Notes: generated from the sequence alone by a model not told the origin. Counted from the stretch's first letter, positions 7,456 through 16,755 are shown. The stretch: 64,000 nt of DNA from an uncultured Saprospiraceae bacterium (GCA_937921775.1 CAKZUK010000001.1:88429-152428), one strand, 5' to 3'. Numbers and translations: made by a program.

Positions 7456-9627
7456 TTAAACAATCAGCAACCCACTTTCCAGCAATTGTTCCCAAATCTC
7501 AGTTCCTTCCAATTCCTCAAAACTTAAGTCTGAGAACACTTCCCAATCCTTTTTTAATGCTTTGAAAGTAATGACTGTTTCTGCAGAACTACCAACTTTC
7601 TCCAAGGCTTGAATCAACCATTGAGCTGTATCAATATCTAATTCTGCTTCCCAGCTAGTCTGTTTGTTGTGAAAGTTCAGCAACATGGAATCTTCGTCCA
7701 ATTCTAAGATTTCTGGAGGACGATTCAGCCAGCTAACAATGGCATTTTGACGAGGACTGATTTCCGACAAGTCTTCAAGACAATTGGCAATATAATCACT
7801 GGGGATCCTAGTCTCTGGTATGTCAAAATCAAACCATTCCGATAAGTTAAATTCGAAACAAACGCCATGCATGTAATTGAACAAAGATTTGCGCAAGCCT
7901 TCTGAATAGAGTTCGTGTTGCGTACCCGTTGGGTCTTCATGTATTCGATCATTATCTGCAAAGCCACCAAAGCTTGGCCCAATGTCAGTTACTTGATATT
8001 CGGCAGGAGCATGACCAACTGGACTATGTGCCGTCATCGCAAACCGATGCCAAAATCCAGATTGTAAAACACCACTTTCAAAAAGTTGACGCACCATTTC
8101 CAAGGCATCTATTGTTTCTTGATCGGTTTGCGTAGGAAAGCCGTACATGAGGTAAGCGTGCACCATGATACCTGCTTCTGTGAAGGCGTCAGCAACTCGT
8201 GCAACCTGCGCAACAGTAACACCTTTTTTCATCAAATCAAGCAAACGATCAGAAGCTACTTCGAGTCCACCCGAAACGGCGATACAGCCTGATGCTTTTA
8301 GCAATCGACACAAGTCAGGGGTGAAGCTTTTTTCAAAACGAATGTTTGTCCACCAAGTAACCGTAATTTTACGTCGTAGTATTTCCAAGGCAAGATCACG
8401 CATCAGAGCTGGTGGCGCAGCTTCATCCACGAAGTGAAAACCGTTTTGTCCCGTTTGCTCAATGATGGTTTCTATCCGATCACAGAGCATGGCAGGTGTA
8501 AGTGGTTCGTAGTTTTTAATGTAATCTAAGGACACATCGCAAAAGGTGCATTTGCCCCAATAGCAGCCATGTGCTAAGGTGAGTTTATTCCAACGGCCAT
8601 CACTCCAAAGTCGGTGCATGGGATTGACCACTTCTATGACGGAAAGATAATCATGCAAAATCAAATCACTATAGTCTGGAGTTCCCGTTTCACGTTGAGC
8701 GATGTCGAGAACCTTGGTATTATTGTGATAGCAAACGACGCCATTCGTTTTAGCAAAAACACGCTTTAGTTCGGAGCGTTCAAGTTTGCCTTCAAGGTGC
8801 TGAAGCAATAGCATAAGTGGTGCTTCGCCATCGTCGAGTGAGACGAAATCTATATAGTCAAAAAGGCGTTCTTCAGCCAGTCGTCTTAGTTCTGTATTTG
8901 GGTAACCACCTCCCATCACAATTTTAATATTTGGGTGATTGGCCTTGACGTATTGCCCGCATTTTAGGGCACCGAATAAGTTGCCTGGAAATGGGACAGA
9001 AATGCATAGCACTTCAGGCTTTGCTATTTGAATATGCGTTTCTAGTAATTGTTTTAAAGCGGTACTGATAATACTATCGGGCTCTTGTAAAGCCTCGTGG
9101 ATATCATCAAAATGGCTAGCCGACATACCCAGCCGTTCTGCATAGCGACTAAAACCAAAGTGTGGATCAATCACTTCTTTGATGAGGTCGCCCATGTCTT
9201 CGAGGTAGAGGGTGACTAGATGGCGCGCTTTATCATGTGTACCCATGGTACCGAAAGCCCATTCCATGTCTTCCATTTCAGTGAAGCGGCTAGCTTCAGG
9301 AAGGTAAGTTCGATCACAGATGCTGTGGGCTAGGGTAGGGTTTTTATTCTGCAAAAATCGAATGGCGGGATCAATGGTCTGTATATAGTTATCCCGGAGT
9401 TGAAAGATTCGATTGCTATTTTCGCTTAGTTCAGTTTCTTTGTTTTCAATTTCTTGAAATATGTTCTTGAATCCTTTAGAAGAAAACAATTCGAGTATCA
9501 CTTCGATTCCTAGGTCGGCTTGCCGAGAGTTATGGCCTTTAGTGTTGAGAAATCCCTTTAGGTAAGCTGTGGCCGGGTAAGGCGTGTTGAGCTGTGTGAA
9601 AGGGGGCGTGATTAGTAGGAGGTTCAA
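7456..9627 (-). CDS. B12-binding radical SAM protein
   Basis: 723 residues, starting at TTG (9625-9627): the N-terminus LLLITPPFTQLNTPYPA is typical of the family and there is no in-frame ATG before the upstream stop. A cobalamin-binding Rossmann-type region spans about 203-275 (PEVLCISVPFPGNL, IKIVMGGGYPN, SLDDGEAPLM). The radical SAM cluster motif is C355-x4-C360-x2-C363 within AHGCYWGKCTFC, one residue longer between the first two Cys than the classic CX3CX2C; this spacing is known in some B12 radical SAM groups. A long C-terminal region (about 560-723) has no motif I know. Such enzymes do methylations, rearrangements or peptide modification. No biosynthetic partner is adjacent, so the substrate is unknown. 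Confidence 0.82.
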   Translation of the reverse strand: MNLLLITPPFTQLNTPYPATAYLKGFLNTKGHNSRQADLGIEVILELFSSKGFKNIFQEIENKETELSENSNRIFQLRDNYIQTIDPAIRFLQNKNPTLAHSICDRTYLPEASRFTEMEDMEWAFGTMGTHDKARHLVTLYLEDMGDLIKEVIDPHFGFSRYAERLGMSASHFDDIHEALQEPDSIISTALKQLLETHIQIAKPEVLCISVPFPGNLFGALKCGQYVKANHPNIKIVMGGGYPNTELRRLAEERLFDYIDFVSLDDGEAPLMLLLQHLEGKLERSELKRVFAKTNGVVCYHNNTKVLDIAQRETGTPDYSDLILHDYLSVIEVVNPMHRLWSDGRWNKLTLAHGCYWGKCTFCDVSLDYIKNYEPLTPAMLCDRIETIIEQTGQNGFHFVDEAAPPALMRDLALEILRRKITVTWWTNIRFEKSFTPDLCRLLKASGCIAVSGGLEVASDRLLDLMKKGVTVAQVARVADAFTEAGIMVHAYLMYGFPTQTDQETIDALEMVRQLFESGVLQSGFWHRFAMTAHSPVGHAPAEYQVTDIGPSFGGFADNDRIHEDPTGTQHELYSEGLRKSLFNYMHGVCFEFNLSEWFDFDIPETRIPSDYIANCLEDLSEISPRQNAIVSWLNRPPEILELDEDSMLLNFHNKQTSWEAELDIDTAQWLIQALEKVGSSAETVITFKALKKDWEVFSDLSFEELEGTEIWEQLLESGLLIV

Positions 9628-9757
9628 GATATGTGGATTTTGATAGAGCGCTTAGTTGAGTTATTTAAAGGAGCTTGGGAGCTGGGAGTATACTCGATCG
9701 CGGAGCATTTCGTCTTAGAGGGAATTTCCCGTTTCCAACTTTCAAGTTCCTGTTCAT

Positions 9758-10492
9758 CTACATTCGTTTCAACTCATCGCGAGCTTCATCGAACCATTGT
9801 CGTTTATCTTTCAATTCAAAGTTGCTCATATGCTCTGCTTCGGCAATGATTTCGGTGTAGATATTTTTGGCATCGGCTTCACGATTTTGCCGGATTAAAA
9901 ACTTGGCGTAAATGATTCTTGGTTCCAGATTGACATACTGTCTATTCATGGATTGGAGTACGCTGTCTGCTTTGTCAAGCTCGCCGGTACTCTCTAATGC
10001 TAATCCATAAAGTACTTTTGCATTTGCTTTGTTGAAGGATGGGTTTTGGCTTGCTTTTTTTGCAATTTCAATTACGCTTTCAAAGTTGTTTTTATGGAAA
10101 TAAGCATAAATTAATTGGTTATTTACATGCGGGTCATTGTCGTGAATACCAGCCCGTGTAGATTCAAAAACAGGGATGGCTTCATCATACATTTTTTCTT
10201 GAAGGTAAGCGTCGCCAAGTGCTACTTTGTTGGTAAAGGTATTGGAGAAAGCTACTTGTTTTTCGAGTTCTTTTATTTTTCCTCCAGGGTTGAAGATGGA
10301 GGCTAAGTCTGGTTTGTTTGAACTACTATATTGCTGTGCAATTTTTGGTTGGTTAATTATCTTTTTATAGATGTAAAACAAGCAACCAAATAAAGGAAGA
10401 AAAATAACAAGAGGTATCCACCACAAGTCATTTTTCTGAGTGACGATGTGATAGATACAGTAGATTTGCATGATGATTAAGAGGTAGTACAT
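9758..10492 (-). CDS. Membrane-anchored TPR protein
   Basis: 244 residues. The N-terminus has two close hydrophobic segments (YYLLIIMQIYCIYHIV and WWIPLVIFLPLFGCLFYIY) resembling the phospholipase D-type N-terminal anchor. The remainder is a chain of tetratricopeptide-like helices from about residue 75 (LGDAYLQEKMYDEAIPVFE, YAYFHKNNFESVIEIA, LYGLALESTGELDKADSVL, YAKFLIRQNREADAKNIY). TPR arrays bind other proteins; the partner is unknown. Single gene, 84 bases downstream of the cvfB stop on the same strand. Confidence 0.75.
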   Translation of the reverse strand: MYYLLIIMQIYCIYHIVTQKNDLWWIPLVIFLPLFGCLFYIYKKIINQPKIAQQYSSSNKPDLASIFNPGGKIKELEKQVAFSNTFTNKVALGDAYLQEKMYDEAIPVFESTRAGIHDNDPHVNNQLIYAYFHKNNFESVIEIAKKASQNPSFNKANAKVLYGLALESTGELDKADSVLQSMNRQYVNLEPRIIYAKFLIRQNREADAKNIYTEIIAEAEHMSNFELKDKRQWFDEARDELKRM

Positions 10493-10576
10493 TTGATGTA
10501 GTTTTTATCTCGGAGACGTTTGTTGAACTTTTAAAGTGACTAAACGCCTTTAACTAGATTGCAAATTGCTTAAAAT

Positions 10577-11446
10577 TTAATCACCCTCAGGTTCCTGCGC
10601 TTCAGGTTTCTTTACATCAATCAAATAAGTCCCATCTTTCTCCAAACGAATCAATCGTTTTTTGTAAAGTAAGCCGATTGCTTTTTTAAATGTCTTTTTA
10701 CTCATTTCAAGATGAAAAGTTATTTCGTCAGGCTTACTCTTGTCAGTCAAAGGCATAAAACCTTTTTTACTTTCAAGGTACTCCATTATCTTTTTCGAGT
10801 TGGGTTCGGCAATGTTTTGGTAGCCCGGTTTTTGTAGGATAACATCAATTTTGTTGTCCTCTCTTACATTTTTGATGTAGGCTTTTTTTCTTTGCCCTGG
10901 TCGTAATTGGGTAAAGACTTCATTGTCATAAACGAGTCCTTTGTGTAGGTCATTGATGATTACGTTGTAGCCAAGATCTGTTGGTTCCCATACAAGGATA
11001 TCTACTTCTTCGCCCGGCTTAACGGTTATTTCTTCATCATCCAAGAAGCGGTTGATTTGATTGGATCCAACTAGTCTGTCGGAGTCTTCGTCGATGTACA
11101 TGAAGATCAGGTAGTAGCGGCCCTCCAGCATTTTGGCTTGCTGTTCTCGAAAGGGAACGAAGAGATCTTTTTCAATACCCATGTCCATGAAAGCGCCGTG
11201 TTCACTCACTTTTTCTACGCGAAGTAGTTCAAATTCATGTAAGGTTATTTTGGGATTCATGGTAGTGGCAATAAGTCGTCCTTCTCCATCTTTGTAGATG
11301 AAGACCTCTAGCATTTCTCCAACTTTGAAGTTGTCGGGAATGTATTTTCCGGGAAGGAGAATATCATTACCTTCCTCATCCCCGAGGAATAATCCACTTC
11401 CAGTTTCTCTAAGTATTTCTAAATCTTGTAGCTCTCCGAATTCCAT
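10577..11446 (-). CDS. cvfB: CvfB/YitL family S1-like RNA-binding protein
   Basis: 289 residues, the normal length for this family. Successive OB/S1-like segments are visible: GLFLGDEEGNDILLP at the N-terminus, EHGAFMDMGIEKDLFVPF at about 80-100, and YIKNVREDNKIDVILQKPG at about 190-210. It ends in a winged-helix domain (ITFHLEMSKKTFKKAIGLLY, RLIRLEKDGTYLI). Relatives bind RNA and influence virulence or ribosome-related functions in Firmicutes; the role in Bacteroidota is unclear. It starts one base after the stop codon of a DEAD-box helicase gene, so the pair is translated from one mRNA and fits a shared role in RNA handling. Confidence 0.85.
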   Translation of the reverse strand: MEFGELQDLEILRETGSGLFLGDEEGNDILLPGKYIPDNFKVGEMLEVFIYKDGEGRLIATTMNPKITLHEFELLRVEKVSEHGAFMDMGIEKDLFVPFREQQAKMLEGRYYLIFMYIDEDSDRLVGSNQINRFLDDEEITVKPGEEVDILVWEPTDLGYNVIINDLHKGLVYDNEVFTQLRPGQRKKAYIKNVREDNKIDVILQKPGYQNIAEPNSKKIMEYLESKKGFMPLTDKSKPDEITFHLEMSKKTFKKAIGLLYKKRLIRLEKDGTYLIDVKKPEAQEPEGD

Positions 11447-11447
11447 G

Positions 11448-12785
11448 TTATTTTGTCTTCTTTTGTTTGCCGCTTCGTTTAGTAACGGACTTAAATTTTT
11501 CTTTCAATTTTCTTTTGTATGAGTTCCCTAGGTTCACTTTTTGATTCTTTAAACTCTTTTCTTGATAAGCTCCTTTTGATTTCATGCTAGGGGAGGACAT
11601 GTAGTGTTTGTCACCACCCATTCGTTCTCTTTCCGCTTCGATGGTCTCTTCTGATATTTCCAAATCTTCGGGAAGTTCTAGCATCTCTATTTTCATCTTC
11701 ATCAAGTCCTCGATGTCTAGTTGTAGCTCTTCTTCACTTTCCTTTATAAAAGAAATGGCAATACCATCTTTGTCAGCTCTACCTGTACGACCAATTCGGT
11801 GAATATAATCAGGAGCTTCATCTGGTAAATCAAAGTTGATAACATGACTCACCTCTTTGATATCTAATCCTCTCGCAATAATGTCCGTTGCAATAAGCGC
11901 TCTGAAAGTTCCATCTTGAAAACCTTCCACATTTCGAATTCTATAGTTTTGAGATTTATTAGAATGGATGACTCCAATAGTTTCTGGAAACTTCGCCTCC
12001 ACTATTTCGTGTAGAAAATCTGCAAGTTTTTTAGATCCTGCAAAAATTAAAATCTTGGTAAAGTTTTCATGATCTTCCAAAAGTTTAACTAGTAAATTAG
12101 CCTTAGTATAAAAGTTGGGAAGAATATAGGCATACTGCTTGATTTGCTCGAGTGGCGTACCGTGAGCTGCTACAATAATTCGCTCTGGTTTATTGAAGAA
12201 AGTATCGATCAATTTTTCTGCATCCGGATTCATAGTCGCAGAGAAAAGTAAATTTTGTCTGCGCTCTGGAAGGATATCGAGAATACTGTTGAGTTGAGGC
12301 CGGAATCCGAGGTTCATCATTTCATCAAACTCATCGATGACGAGTTTTCTGATCAATGTGAGTTTGAGGGCGCCATTAAGATTCAAATCTAAAAGACGAC
12401 CAGGCGTAGCCACAATCACGTCATGTCCTTCGCGGAGCATGATGGCCTGCGTATTAATGTTGGTACCTCCATAAACTCCTGCCACGCGCAAGGTAGTGTA
12501 GGTGCTTAATAGTTCAATTTCTGCAACCACCTGCAATACTAATTCACGAGTAGGTACGAGTATGAGAATTCGGGGAATAGAATCTTTGTTGAACTTCCAA
12601 AGCCGAAGCAATGGTAGTAAGTAAGCTAAAGTCTTTCCTGTTCCAGTTTGGGCAACACCAGCTACGTCTCTACCAGACATAATGAGGGAAAATACCTCAC
12701 GTTGGATAGGAGTAGGATTGAAGAAACCTCGTTCGGTGAGGCTTTTCTTCAGTGCGCTGTTTAGATTTAAATCGTCAAAAGTCAA
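11448..12785 (-). CDS. DEAD-box RNA helicase (DEFD variant)
   Basis: 445 residues, ATP-dependent RNA unwinding. Motifs in order: Q motif FFNPTPIQ, motif I AQTGTGKT (45-52), PTREL (78-82), TPGR (127-130), motif II D-E-F-D (151-154) in place of DEAD, SAT (LFSATM), ARGLDI and HRIGRTGR. A basic Lys-rich tail (about 400-445) probably binds RNA. The start is TTG at 12783-12785: the Q-motif upstream Phe (TFDDLNL) is only preserved from here, there is no ATG, and a promoter element lies 23 bases upstream. First gene of an operon with cvfB. Confidence 0.92.
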   Translation of the reverse strand: MTFDDLNLNSALKKSLTERGFFNPTPIQREVFSLIMSGRDVAGVAQTGTGKTLAYLLPLLRLWKFNKDSIPRILILVPTRELVLQVVAEIELLSTYTTLRVAGVYGGTNINTQAIMLREGHDVIVATPGRLLDLNLNGALKLTLIRKLVIDEFDEMMNLGFRPQLNSILDILPERRQNLLFSATMNPDAEKLIDTFFNKPERIIVAAHGTPLEQIKQYAYILPNFYTKANLLVKLLEDHENFTKILIFAGSKKLADFLHEIVEAKFPETIGVIHSNKSQNYRIRNVEGFQDGTFRALIATDIIARGLDIKEVSHVINFDLPDEAPDYIHRIGRTGRADKDGIAISFIKESEEELQLDIEDLMKMKIEMLELPEDLEISEETIEAERERMGGDKHYMSSPSMKSKGAYQEKSLKNQKVNLGNSYKRKLKEKFKSVTKRSGKQKKTK

Positions 12786-12807
12786 GAGTCTGTTTTTTAA
12801 TGTGCCA

Positions 12808-12815
12808 CAAAGATA
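12808..12815 (-). promoter_or_regulatory. Promoter -7 element of the helicase-cvfB operon
   Basis: The minus strand reads TATCTTTG, exact TAnnTTTG. It predicts a very short leader (about 15 bases) before the TTG start at 12785. Confidence 0.55.
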
Positions 12816-13058
12816 GCTTTTTTGGACTGGATTTAGGCGTGGGAAGCCTGTTCAATTAGCAGTGTCCTAAAAAAAGTAAAATCAAAAAATCAATCAAAAT
12901 TAACCCCAAAAAGTATATAGATGACTTGGTTCAACTGGCTGATAATCAAATAGGTAAATGTATCGATATTTCATCTTAGATGAAGTGCTTTGATTTTGAT
13001 TGTCATTTTGATTTTGACAAAAGGGGAGAGTCTCCTTGAGGAGAGTCGAGTTAGCCCT

Positions 13059-13691
13059 TTATTGTCCATCTAATTCTAGCATTTCATACAGTCGCTTAAA
13101 CTCAGCTAGATAATGCTGTCGATGACTAAGACCATTGGTACCACCGTTGACTCGTTTGGTGACCATGTGGATATCATCTAGATCAGCAAATTGATTGATT
13201 TTGCGTTTTTTCCAGTACCAAGCAGCAGATTTGAGTGCCCATTCTGGTTCTAGTATTAGATCTGGCTTAGTGATAAAATCGATGTTTTGAGATTTTCCGA
13301 ACTTATCATAGTTCCATTTTCCAGTTAGCTGAATGAGTCCTCGACCTCGGAATTTCCAACCATCACCGCTTGCTTCATCCCCATTTCCCATGCGATTGGC
13401 GTATACCCGGTTAGCAATTTTTTCGGGCTGGCGAGCATAGAGCTCTGCCTCTTCAATACTAGAGAAGTATTTTCGAAAGGTGATTCTGAGTGCTTTTGCA
13501 GAATAGTTAAGATTCTCCTCCGTGTATCGGAGTCCTCCACTTTCATGTGCAAGTTGAGCTAAGAAGTGTGCTTTTCGCAAAGAAGTATCGATGCCATAGC
13601 TGGGTAAAATATGGCTAAGGTGGGGAATAAAGGCTTCCGCTTTTGTCCAATTGACGTTTGGAATAATGGCTTTGAATTTGTCAGTTTTCAT
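13059..13691 (-). CDS. Glycoside hydrolase family 19 protein (chitinase/endolysin type)
   Basis: 210 residues. GH19 signatures: LAQLAHESGGLRYTEENL at 44-61 containing the two candidate catalytic acids (Glu50 and Glu58/59), then a substrate-cleft segment RGRGLIQLTGKWNYDKFG and a C-terminal AAWYWKKRKINQFAD helix. It cleaves beta-1,4 bonds in chitin or peptidoglycan; single-domain, signal-less members like this are often phage-type lysozymes or secreted through other routes. No other phage gene is near, so I do not call it part of a prophage. Stands alone on the minus strand. Confidence 0.85.
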   Translation of the reverse strand: MKTDKFKAIIPNVNWTKAEAFIPHLSHILPSYGIDTSLRKAHFLAQLAHESGGLRYTEENLNYSAKALRITFRKYFSSIEEAELYARQPEKIANRVYANRMGNGDEASGDGWKFRGRGLIQLTGKWNYDKFGKSQNIDFITKPDLILEPEWALKSAAWYWKKRKINQFADLDDIHMVTKRVNGGTNGLSHRQHYLAEFKRLYEMLELDGQ

Positions 13692-13873
13692 TGGTAGAGG
13701 GGGTTGTTTTTATAAATATAGGGAATTTTAAACCGAAGACGGAAGTTGGAAGAGCGAAGTTTGCTGTAAATCTATGTTGGCCGGCAGGCTACTGTGAATC
13801 TCTATGGACTGAGAAGACTAATATAACTAGACTAAGCTAAGCGCTTCAAAGTATGAAAAACTTTGTGGACAGA

Positions 13874-14416
13874 CTAAGCCGAGCACATATCATACAATCG
13901 GTTCACGGTTTTCCAATTCCGAGTAGTGCATGGCACTTTTAATTTTCTTTCGAAAAAATTATTGGTGAGTTTGGTTCGTCCATAACCATTAGGACAGTGT
14001 ACGTATATACTTTGTTTGTCAATGATGAAATCATCGTTTGGATCTTCGTGAGCTTTGACTGTATTGGTGAGTGTCTTGTCTGCTAGTTTGGCCATGAAGG
14101 TGACATGTAATTTGCTGATGTCAATAGCTGGATTTTTTAAAAAAGGATTTTTACTGATTACTTTTTTAAGTATTTTTTCAGTCGTGATTAATATTGGGAC
14201 ATCGAATCCATATTCCTTTTTTATTTTACTTAGAATTTTTTTGGCAATAGCTGTTTCATCATTTAGTGAGCTCTTAAACAATACGTTTCCACTTTGAATA
14301 TATGTTTGTACATCAGTAAATCCGATGGATTCATAATGGCCTTTTAGCTCAGCCATTTTGATCTTCTTTTGACCGGATACGTTGATGCCGCGGAGTAAGG
14401 AGATGTAGTGAGTCAT
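13874..14416 (-). CDS. DUF1697 family protein
   Basis: 180 residues from the ATG at 14414-14416; this start gives the family-typical N-terminus MTHYISLLRGINVSGQKKIK, while an upstream ATG would add 19 unrelated residues. The segments LRGINV, YIQSGNVLF, FDVPILI and DPNDDFIIDKQSIYVHCP-x-G-x-GRTKLTNNF-E are the DUF1697 pattern. Small cytoplasmic protein of unknown function, widespread in bacteria. Monocistronic. Confidence 0.85.
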   Translation of the reverse strand: MTHYISLLRGINVSGQKKIKMAELKGHYESIGFTDVQTYIQSGNVLFKSSLNDETAIAKKILSKIKKEYGFDVPILITTEKILKKVISKNPFLKNPAIDISKLHVTFMAKLADKTLTNTVKAHEDPNDDFIIDKQSIYVHCPNGYGRTKLTNNFFERKLKVPCTTRNWKTVNRLYDMCSA

Positions 14417-14541
14417 AGTTGGAACTTGAAAATTGAATTTATAAAAGGAAATATTCACACAAAAGCTTAACACTTTAATTTGTGTGAATACTTCCTACTT
14501 TCAATGATTAAAATTTTAGAAGTAATTTATTGTATTGATCA

Positions 14542-14955
14542 TTAATTTTCCATATTCTCCCAAGCAGAGCGGCCGTCTTGTTTGATCTGTAAGATGGCGT
14601 ATAGAATAGCAATACCTACCAGTCCCATGATTATTTGACTAATCTCAACTCCCATCATGATGTTTAAGGCAGCGGCAGCGAGTGAGGTACCTATAAAACC
14701 GAAAAAGCCTATCTTTTTCCATTTCCATAGCATGACAGCAAATACTACGTTTGCGATACCAATTATTCCAAGCGCATAAATCATAGCTGGAGAAGAACCA
14801 GCAGTTTCTTCCAAAACAAATTGATTAGCAAATAAATAGGCTAGAGCTATTAATGAGTTTATGACAATCATAAATACTAGATAGGCTGTTACGCAGCCAT
14901 GTCTTTGTTTTAAGTTGAGCTCATTATTTATTGAATCATCTAGTACGTCTTCCAT
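14542..14955 (-). CDS. Membrane protein of unknown function
   Basis: 137 residues from the ATG at 14953-14955. An acidic N-terminus (MEDVLDDSINNE), a HGCVTAYL motif, then four hydrophobic spans (VFMIVINSLIALAYL, MIYALGIIGIANVVFAVML, IGFFGFIGTSLAAAALNIM, IIMGLVGIAILYAIL) and a C-terminal QIKQDGRSAWENM tail. This layout (KQRHGC motif, four spans and KQDG-x-SAWE-x-LE ending) recurs in Bacteroidota membrane proteins of unknown role. A longer reading frame upstream exists but would prepend a non-signal hydrophobic stretch. Confidence 0.65.
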   Translation of the reverse strand: MEDVLDDSINNELNLKQRHGCVTAYLVFMIVINSLIALAYLFANQFVLEETAGSSPAMIYALGIIGIANVVFAVMLWKWKKIGFFGFIGTSLAAAALNIMMGVEISQIIMGLVGIAILYAILQIKQDGRSAWENMEN

Positions 14956-15146
14956 TTTATATTGGTTTGAATAAAGGTAAAATTTGCTTTGAATGTTACA
15001 GAGTACTAAGCTATTGAAAAGAAAGATGGATGCAAAAGAAATGGATGAATTAGTTGAAAGTAGGAGGTTCACTAGGTCGCTGACTTAGTCGCCTGCCTGT
15101 CAGCAAAGGCAGATTTTAGCTAAAACTTCCGACTAGTCAGCTCCGA

Positions 15147-15611
15147 CTACTTTAAAAAATTCTCAATCTGCCGTCTATGCCTAAGTATATGAACAATTGC
15201 GTGTTCCAGCAATTGTTCAGCATCATAAGTGACACCCCACCTTGTTTTAAAAATCCATTCGTCTACTGTTTGAGAGGGGAGTTGATACTTGTCATCTAAA
15301 ATCTGATCGGTATAAATCAGCATTTTATTTATCTCTTCAATACCTTTTGTTGCATTGTCGATTGGCATATTGTATTCCTTCCATGCATCATCGAAAACAG
15401 TGTTAAGGTAGTTGGCGTAGGTATATCCTGAATGGACAACATGAACATTGATGGTTTGTATAGATTGGCAATCTGGATCTTCCGTTTTATTGTCTCTGAT
15501 TAGTTGGAAATCTTTATCAGAAATATTAGAAAGGACTGCTTTGAGATCAATGGCTGCACGTTCGTATTCATCCATTAGGGCGCCGAGGGCGCCAGTTCTT
15601 TGAGTATTCAT
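15147..15611 (-). CDS. DinB-like four-helix protein
   Basis: 154 residues. The DinB/YfiT fold is suggested by three spaced His-containing helices: NVHVVHSGYTYANYL (metal-binding His region), the middle helix INKMLIYTDQIL, and the C-terminal LEHAIVHILRHRRQIENFL. Members are metal-dependent enzymes such as thiol transferases, most with unknown substrates. Its start codon overlaps the stop of the upstream EAD-domain gene by 4 bases (ATGA at 15608-15611), so translation is coupled. Confidence 0.72.
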   Translation of the reverse strand: MNTQRTGALGALMDEYERAAIDLKAVLSNISDKDFQLIRDNKTEDPDCQSIQTINVHVVHSGYTYANYLNTVFDDAWKEYNMPIDNATKGIEEINKMLIYTDQILDDKYQLPSQTVDEWIFKTRWGVTYDAEQLLEHAIVHILRHRRQIENFLK

Positions 15612-16561
15612 AGTTCTTCTAAGTTAAGTTTGAGTTCGCTAATCAAGTTGTCTAGTTGTTTGATTAGTGTCATATCGGAAAGTTCGATTTTGCTTAGAGA
15701 ATCGACAGTTTCGAGGATTAATTTTTCTACAGAATCGAAGTTGCTGTAAGTAGTATCAATGTTTTCTTGAATGCTTCTGTTTTCAGGAAGCTGTGTTTGT
15801 AAGGCTTTACAAATTAGATCTTTGGTAGCGATAAAATTCTGAATACCTGGAAGTATTTCATTAAATGGCTTAAGCTGTTTGCCTTGAGCTGCTTCTAGTT
15901 TTTGAGCATGTATTTTTATATCATCAAAATTATGTTGAAGCAAAGCAATTTTTTGTGCATCTATCTTTTCCTTGGGGAAGTCTAGGTACAAAACTAGTTC
16001 CTGATAAAGCTGGATAATCTCTTTAAAGGATTTACTTTGAAATGATCGGAGTGCTTTTATTTCGGTACAAGCAATGGTCACACGTCTAAGCACTTTTCTT
16101 GAAGCAGCTTTTAGTGTTTGATCAAAAAGGATAGTTTGCTCTACTTCGTCTTTTTTTCCGCTAAGGATTTGACCAAGTTTTATCAAGCTATAGGCCGCTT
16201 TATCAATCCCATCCGCCTTTTTATTGGTAATTTCTTTGAGCTCATTTTGTTTCTTTGTTATGGCGGTATGAAAATAAGTAATAGATTTTTGAATGATATC
16301 ATTTTTAAAATCATCCTCATCCGCAAGATCAAGCATATTGAGTAGATCGTTGATAAGCGTATTGCGTTGTAGTTGATGTTCCTCGGAAGAGAGAATACCT
16401 TTGATAGAATCTGTTTTGTAATGTTTGTATTTACTTTTTAGCGTTATAGCCAAATTAACCAAATCAGAATCTACAGCTAATGATGAGTTGATTTTGTCAA
16501 AGAAAAGATCGATTTCATTTTCCTTGATATGTTGCTTTAGTTGCTTTAATTTTTCACTCAT
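15608..16561 (-). CDS. EAD11-like effector-associated domain protein with helical C-terminus
   Basis: 317 residues, no signal or membrane span. Residues about 5-78 look like an effector-associated domain of the EAD11 type: a helical pair, then SDLVNLAITLKSKYKHYKTD, G-I-L-S-S-E-E-H and a final RNTLINDLLNMLD helix, matching the usual SRY-LE-x-D-x-x-x-GIIS-x-EEY-x-x-x-x-N-x-I-x-x-ALL-x-L-x-D shape. From residue 90 on it is long helix and coiled coil (YFHTAITKKQNELKEITNKK, LILETVDSLSKIELSD). EADs act as adaptors that bring effectors to their partners in bacterial conflict systems. Here the downstream coupled gene is a DinB protein. No NTPase or toxin domain is visible in either, so a defence role is speculative. 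Confidence 0.65.
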   Translation of the reverse strand: MSEKLKQLKQHIKENEIDLFFDKINSSLAVDSDLVNLAITLKSKYKHYKTDSIKGILSSEEHQLQRNTLINDLLNMLDLADEDDFKNDIIQKSITYFHTAITKKQNELKEITNKKADGIDKAAYSLIKLGQILSGKKDEVEQTILFDQTLKAASRKVLRRVTIACTEIKALRSFQSKSFKEIIQLYQELVLYLDFPKEKIDAQKIALLQHNFDDIKIHAQKLEAAQGKQLKPFNEILPGIQNFIATKDLICKALQTQLPENRSIQENIDTTYSNFDSVEKLILETVDSLSKIELSDMTLIKQLDNLISELKLNLEEL

Positions 16562-16755
16562 ATTGTAAGCAGGTGTTCAATTTAAATTTAGTCCAAGCAC
16601 TTGGTGTTCAAAATTGTGTTTACAATAAATTCTGATGGATTTTGAATCTAGACGACTTGCTTTTTTGGAGTAATCCTTCTGGATTGCTTCACAAAAAAAG
16701 GAAGTATAGGTTTAAAAGGCGCAGATTTATTAGTAGGTTTAATTCTGCACATTAC

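Noticed and set aside
9631-9860. Plus-strand frames between the radical SAM and TPR genes
   Set aside because: They run antisense into the TPR gene and have no protein-like pattern.
13059-13691. Prophage lysis module around the GH19 gene
   Set aside because: No holin, tail, capsid or integrase gene is near; the neighbours are ordinary chromosomal genes.
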